From Parelaphostrongylus tenuis (Eukaryota; Nematoda; Chromadorea; Rhabditida; Metastrongylidae): a DNA stretch of 64,000 nt. The stretch lies in the NCBI GenBank assembly GCA_019055375.1, contig JAHQIW010007319.1, positions 496,001 to 560,000 of the forward strand, given 5' to 3'. The position numbers were made by a program, and so were the translations under genes. Below, piece by piece: positions 58,900 through 64,000 of this stretch. Every line of letters begins with the position of its first letter. Within the stretch, counting starts at the first letter, position 1. Under the pieces are notes generated by a model that had not been told where the DNA came from, searched no databases, and worked only from the letters and a program-made list of their open reading frames with translations.

Positions 58900-59070
58900 C
58901 ACATCTGATTTGACAACGGCAGACAGAATGCATAGCCCATCAGCAACTATTGTTGATTAAATACAGATTCACGATGAAAACAGAGCTTGCGTGAACGTTG
59001 TATGCCCGCTACAAAAGCAATTGCCAACGTTTAGGTAAATTCGCCTTCCTCAAAGCTTAAATGCACTAAT
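58900..59070 (-). mobile_element. PLE-terminus-like relic with hammerhead remnant
   Basis: It contains the GATTCACGATGAAAAC box of the 30490/41600/55260 relics. It then has a minus-strand TTGAGGA, AGGCGAA...CCT, TAAA and ACGTTGGC series (about 59024-59058), recognisable as the PLE hammerhead with two core changes. Confidence 0.4.
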
Positions 59071-59219
59071 CAGATGTAATGATTTACACGATACTTCTTA
59101 TAACTAGTGAAAGCCTTGAAAAGGTCCAATTGCTTTTATATCAAAGAGTAAAGCAATAGTCTAACTTCTTACAGGGTGAAAGCCATCAATCGACTAGCTG
59201 TAAATAGCACCACATTGTC

Positions 59220-60600
59220 CCACCATTCCCTGAACGAATATGAAGTCTTACGATTGTAGTTGTAAAAGTGGGAACGTTCAAAATGACTCAACACGCTACC
59301 ACTATCTTATTTATCACTTCATAGGTCTCTCATAACATGCAGAAACTTTACAGCTTAACGGGAAAATCGCTTATCTAAAAGATGCAAACGTCTTTACATT
59401 GTGTCTACAGTTTGACTTCAACAGCAGATATGGAGGAAATCTTTGCATAAAAACACATCTGCTTTCGACAACTTTATCGCTAAAGATCTGAATCTGAATG
59501 TATGATTTTGAATGTGATGCTTTTTAATACCGTTCAGTAGCTTCTGCTATAAATGGGCGCTTCTGGAAGGGCAAATGGCTAGGACATTTCTATTCAAAGC
59601 TTTAAGTGCTGTTGTGATAGATCCCCTTCTAGTTATTGATTAATTACCTTTTGTTTTTTCATCGTTGCAATCTTTCTTCAACTAATATCATTGTGGTCAT
59701 AAATGAAGCAATGATAAAAGATATTTCTGAATCAGAAGAAAAGAGAAGTCCCTGCAATGGCTTTTCATTTGCAAATTTTCCAACTTCTTTTTAGCAAAGA
59801 ATTTGGATTACTCTATGGTGCACTTCTACGTGATTAATGTGCAGTCTGGCTACTTAACACGTTGACAAGGACGGTGAAATCATGCGCGGCGCCCACAAAG
59901 ATGTTGTAGTAGTTTTCTAGTGAAAGGTGCATTTTAATCTTCACTAAAGGAATTTCGCTGCTAGTAGTTGGTAAAATATGATGGAAGGGACATCGTTAAA
60001 GCTATCTGTACCAGAAACAATGGCGAAGATTTCCCCCAACACCTCGGATCTCGAGGGAAATGGTAGATATTCACTAGAACGGACTCTGCTTGCAGATCGT
60101 TGGTTTTTTCGTTAGCAGAAAGTAAAAGAAAATTCGTTTCACTAAACAAACTTAGTGAAAGAATAGACATTTCTCAAGCTATCCAATGACTACAAAGACA
60201 TAGATTAAAAAAATGAAGTCAAATGGCAGCTAAAATATGTTCCCTTTTACAACGATGTGCTTTTCCCGTAGAAACATAGATGATTTTTCCATACATGGAC
60301 ATTCTCTTAACTGCAAAACTTTTATAGAAATCTCTTACACTAGATTTCATCATCTAATCACGATGATATTGCCTCATTACTTTAGATTACCAAGAAAATT
60401 CCCATATTATCTTTGCAAGGAGTGATAATAAGGACTTTCGCCGCACACGCAGCGTGTCTGGTATGTGCTAATAACAGCTCAGATCGTTGTCAGCGTGGTA
60501 AAATTCACATGATCAGCCAGTTTATTGTTGCCGTAATTTCATGATAATAATCGGTCTGTGTCTGTGTCTGTGTATGTCTCATAAATATCACAATTCAATT
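59220..60600. repeat. Fifth, diverged partial copy of the main unit
   Basis: 59230-59600 follows 4120-4490 and 21360-21720 in order. It leads into gene copy F. A TGTGTC microsatellite lies at 60556-60580. No other gene. Confidence 0.5.
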
Positions 60601-60603
60601 TCA

Positions 60604-60932
60604 ATTTCCGCTAGCAGTGAAGAACTTGCCGAGAAGAAGTGCGATCCCAACGGACCGGTGCCAGCATTCGTACCGTGCGATTCAATACACCTTGACACAT
60701 CGCTCTCGACCAGTTCGCCATAACAGTGCTTGTGGTCTGCAAAGATTTTCCTTTAGAAGCAAAATGATCATTCACGATAGCTCCAAGATTGGCAGAGGTG
60801 GGCTGGACACAAGCGTTATTTTTATCACCTGCTCCGCTGTCGTGCACTCCCTCACTTGACCTGCCATCATACAAGTGCAAATTCCCGTCACCGTGTTGTC
60901 GGCGATGGTGCAGCCTCTGTCCATCGTGGTGA
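60604..60932 (-). pseudogene. Secreted-protein family, copy F (exons 4-5)
   Basis: Exon 4 (60932-60776) is open: TTMDRGCTIADNTVTGICTC and then VIKITLVSS, ending at a GTGAAT donor. Exon 5 (60736 leftward) follows TTTGCAG and reads TTSTVMANWSRAMCQGVLNR, then drifts out of the family frame after VRMLA. No exons 1-3 are found up to 61500, so it is at best a fragment. Confidence 0.6.
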
Positions 60933-60999
60933 CTGCAAATATGTGTGATTTTTAGGAAGCATGTTATTCAAGAAAAAACGCGTGCAAAATCAGCACCAA

Positions 61000-61480
61000 T
61001 TTTTATTCGTTCGGGACGGCTTGCACCTGTGCGGTTACACAGTCGTTTGAACGCTTTTCTGATTGGATAGAAATTTCTATAGAACTTTTGAAATTATTCG
61101 GTTGCTTAGATTATGTCAATTTCAATAATGTACCGTGTTTTAAAAAGCTCTTTATATCTTGTTGTGGGCACAGAATAATCAAGTGTCACACCAGGTTTGT
61201 TTTGTATACTCATGTGGGATTTGTGAACGGCTTTTTGCCGGATTTCGGGCAGCCAATCGATATCTCAAGTTTCTATGGCTTTGATTTTTGATTTGATTCT
61301 TGAAAAGGTTGCTATAGAACGCTGTATGAGCGAAAAGATGATCACGTTCCACACTCAAAGTGGTATTCCTCGCTCAAGCTTCACTTAGTTGTTACTGACA
61401 TTCATAAGGAATGTTTATGTGTTAAATGCACTTTATCGCTAAAAAAAGAATAAATTTCACAGAAAAAAAAGCTTGATAAA
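61000..61480. other. No gene; short RTE-like scrap
   Basis: 61003-61045 resembles 53125-53160 (CGTTCGGGACGGC, CACCTGTGC), a small piece of the RTE relic family. The rest is featureless AT-rich DNA. Confidence 0.35.
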
Positions 61481-61489
61481 GGCATTCTT

Positions 61490-63600
61490 TAGTGAAAAAG
61501 AACGGCCGCGTGTCAAAATTCCTGTATGTTCCAACTTGAAAACAGCTCCCTGCAAAACGAGTTTATATTCAACTTTAATTTAATATTCCCCTCTCATTTG
61601 TGCGCTTTTGCATGACTCATATATTATGTGTTACTAACGGAAAGAAGATAACGCTTTGCCTTCGGTGTAATTAGCTCGTTGTTCGAACCTCACAAAAGGC
61701 TTGCTGGCAGTTATATAGTAAGACTCTATTCTAATTTCAGTGATTAATCAATTATAATTCGACTCTAAAAAACTCTGCTGCTACAAAAACTAGGTTATTA
61801 TCAGAGCAACTACTAAATGCGCATTTCCAGCAAAAAAAGCGTCCAGTCTCCATGAAGGTTCCTAATTTTAGTACAAAAGCTACGTCTCTGAGATATTATG
61901 GCATTTCCAGCTCTTCTTCCACATTTCATTCTACGATGTGATAAGAATGTAAATCCAACTTATATTTCCTATCATGAATGACTTTCAAAAAAAGTTATCC
62001 AGTGGATTTTTTAGTATCTAGCAAATGTAAGTTTTACAAAGCTCGCATTCACCATTTTGTGAAGTTTTTCTCTCCAAAAGTGCATTTTGTTCACCCAAAT
62101 CTTCAAAACTTTTTATGATGATGTGTATTTTCTATCCACAGGTAGGCCGTCCTATTGCACAGTACCAACGAGGAATAGAGTCCTAACTTTTGGAATAGTT
62201 AGCCCATTGTTTGAAATTCACAGAGGGTTCAGTTGGTATTCACATACCAAAATTTAGGTGGTCGGAGCACTTCGTTGTCATAAAAAATGCAAATGAGAAA
62301 CCTATGGGAATTTACAGTGAGAACAGCGCTCGCTCGTCACAATAACCGTATTTTTCAAAGAAAAACAAATCCTATGGGTTTGAATATGTTTCCACCTATT
62401 TGTGCTCATTTCTGTCACCTATCTTGTGAGCATGAAACCGTATTCGCCTACTTATCAATCGTCCGATGACCATAGATATATCTGTTTAATGTTCGACCCA
62501 TAGATATCGCGCCTGTAAAGTTCGTAGAGGTCAATTTTTTTACACCCGATAATACGTTTTTTCCGACCATCTCCATTGCTCAAATGAGGCACGATCATGA
62601 GCGACGACACCTTTTCTGACCTATCAACTATCATCTCTGCATCCAATGTCCTCTTGGTATTACTGGATGCAATACAATACAATATTGTTCAAAGCTTCAA
62701 GAGTTTACTCCTATGCAAAGCTTGGGAAGGTAAAACTGACAAGCATCGATAGTCGACCACTTCCGTAGACTGAATGCTGAGTGACAAAAATGAATGAACG
62801 ACAGGCTTGTATTACCTGCTAATTTTCCCTTGCAAAGCTCATGACTTGCGGCTCGAAGTTCGCCCGTAATGCAGAAGTATTTGACTCTAAACTAAACTAG
62901 GAATAATTCATAGTTCATAAGCCAACAAAGTCTTTCTATCTAAGGATTGAAAGTGGAAGACGATACCCATGCAGCAGAGTGAAGCATGTCTGTGGTTAAT
63001 AGTAGTAAGAATAAGTAGTGCATTTGCAGTGGCAAAGGCTGCAACGGTGAATAATATTTATAGTAAAGTATACGCCGATAAGTTTGAAAGGAGAATCCAC
63101 AGAACGTTGGAAAAAATGTTCTATTACGTCATATAGGTTCCAACTCCTGAATGCATTATTAATACAAAATCATCGGTAGTCGATAAATGGACTCGTATAT
63201 AGTATCATCATTATTTTTGTTCGTCTTCGATACGTCTCTGTAAGGAGAGTAGGGCTCCCGAGAGAACTGACTATTGAAAAGATCGAAAGACGACGGGTCC
63301 TGACCGACTGACGAGTCTGTAAGGACGAAACACGTGTATCGGGCTGTACAAGAGCGCTTACCAGACCACATGACATGTTGGCTCAAAGAATAATGAAAGG
63401 ATCAGCATTTTTGATTAAAAATCAATTGTTTTCTGATTTTCAGCCGCTGTGATGAATTCTGGGAAATGTATATAATGAGAAATACTAGAACTTTAGATTT
63501 GAATTATAATTAATATTTTTGTGCGACTAACACAAATGACTGAATGTCAAGAAATTATGATGCAAAGCAAACTAGTGTCTAGATTCTTCTATTTTGAATG
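61490..63600. repeat. Duplicated block, partner of 16480-18640
   Basis: Collinear with 16480-18640, including the hammerhead element. Open frames inside are not conserved in frame between the copies, so I see no gene. Confidence 0.85.
63295..63357 (+). ncRNA. Hammerhead ribozyme, duplicated copy
   Basis: CTGACGA is at 63308-63314, then stem II GTCT-GTAA-GGAC, GAAA at 63327-63330, ACACGTGT, and cleavage triplet GTA ending at 63338. The core is identical to 18259-18321. Stem I has one mismatch (GACCGA against TCGGGC) and two more in the outer helix, so it may be weaker. Confidence 0.8.
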
Positions 63601-64000
63601 CCACTTGCAGTGGTATAATGTTATAGTATACCCAATATGTGGAGTGCTGTGCAAAAACGTTTGCGTCAGCCGAAATTCGAACCCAGATCTCACTCTTTCC
63701 GGAAGCGTATGCTAACCGTTGCACCACCGACGCTCGGTTTGCAACACACTCTTATTTACGCTACGACGCGTTGTCTGCCAACAGCCAACTGTCGACGATC
63801 TGGCGAGGCAGCCGCTATCGGCATTGAACCCACTTGAGTTGACAGACAATGGATATCGATAATCAGTCTAAATTCTTTTTATTTGACTGCCACTTGCAGT
63901 GGTATGATGTTATAGTATACCCAATATGTGGAGTGCTGTGCAAAAACGTTTGCGTCAGCCGAAATTCTAACCCAGATCTCACTCTTTCCGGCTTTCCGGC
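63599..64000. repeat. Tandem duplication, 289-bp period, running off the window
   Basis: TGCCACTTGCAGTGG starts at 63599 and again at 63888, and the following about 110 bases are nearly identical. Each unit contains the tRNA-like sequence below. Confidence 0.85.
63662..63733 (-). tRNA. tRNA-like sequence (pseudogene or SINE head)
   Basis: 72 nt fold as a cloverleaf by eye. The acceptor is GCGTCGG with CTGACGC plus an A discriminator. The D stem is GTGC/GCAT, the anticodon stem CGCTT/GAGTG with loop CCGGAAA, and the T arm CTGGG-TTCGAAT-TTCGG. A-box-like GGTGCAACGGTTAGC and B-box GGTTCGAAT are present. Position 33 is C rather than U. The nominal anticodon GGA (serine) does not go with the short variable arm. 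A pseudogene or SINE head is therefore likelier than a working tRNA. A second copy starts at 63951 with a mutated B box. Confidence 0.55.

Overview
This window looks like nematode nuclear DNA, most plausibly from a clade V parasitic (strongylid or hookworm-like) species; the clade is inference. It is AT-rich. Its one well-preserved gene has short exons and worm-style acceptors. The rest is built from RTE-type LINEs, Penelope-like elements (PLEs), mariner remnants and tRNA-headed SINEs. There are no operons, no prokaryotic features, no rRNA and no convincing intact tRNA. Most open frames here are chance ORFs in repeats.

The framework is an old segmental duplication. About 4.1-15.6 kb is repeated in the same orientation at about 21.4-37.5 kb. 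More diverged partial copies lie at about 37.5-41.3, 46.0-51.3 and 59.2-61.0 kb. A second duplicated block pairs 16.5-18.6 kb with 61.5-63.6 kb. Each main unit carries copies of a small secreted-protein gene on the minus strand. Only one copy (22467-25919) keeps open exons with matching splice phases. Its siblings at 5060-6617, 13002-13298, 34834-35168, 46512-48754 and 60604-60932 are frameshifted or lack exons. I do not recognise the protein family.

Mobile elements: PLE pieces at 110-2325, 23055-24890 (inside intron 3 of the good gene), 42290-42520 and 56290-56760; RTE pieces at 9000-10300, 21889-22033, 28290-29300, 30870-31925, 32250-32960, 52165-53200 and 55000-55240; mariner relics at 13620-14345 and 35480-36215; SINEs at 15367-15576, 37300-37480, 45355-45615 and 52395-52655; and a tRNA-like unit in tandem at the right edge.

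The most interesting signal is a set of hammerhead self-cleaving ribozyme motifs. They occur in the PLE termini (23115-23150, 24811-24848). They also occur in a separate family of short elements with no ORF (near 9.2, 15.7, 18.3, 39.3, 40.3, 44.2, 51.4, 51.8 and 63.3 kb). Several have the whole catalytic core (CTGANGA, stem II, GAAA), a self-complementary minimal stem III, a usable NUH cleavage triplet and a paired stem I. Three of the elements are long inverted repeats bounded by 11, 12 and 15 bp direct repeats, and one is matched by an empty site in the duplicated copy. This looks like a non-autonomous ribozyme-bearing retroelement family, perhaps mobilised by PLE machinery. All boundaries, alignments and folds here were made by eye.
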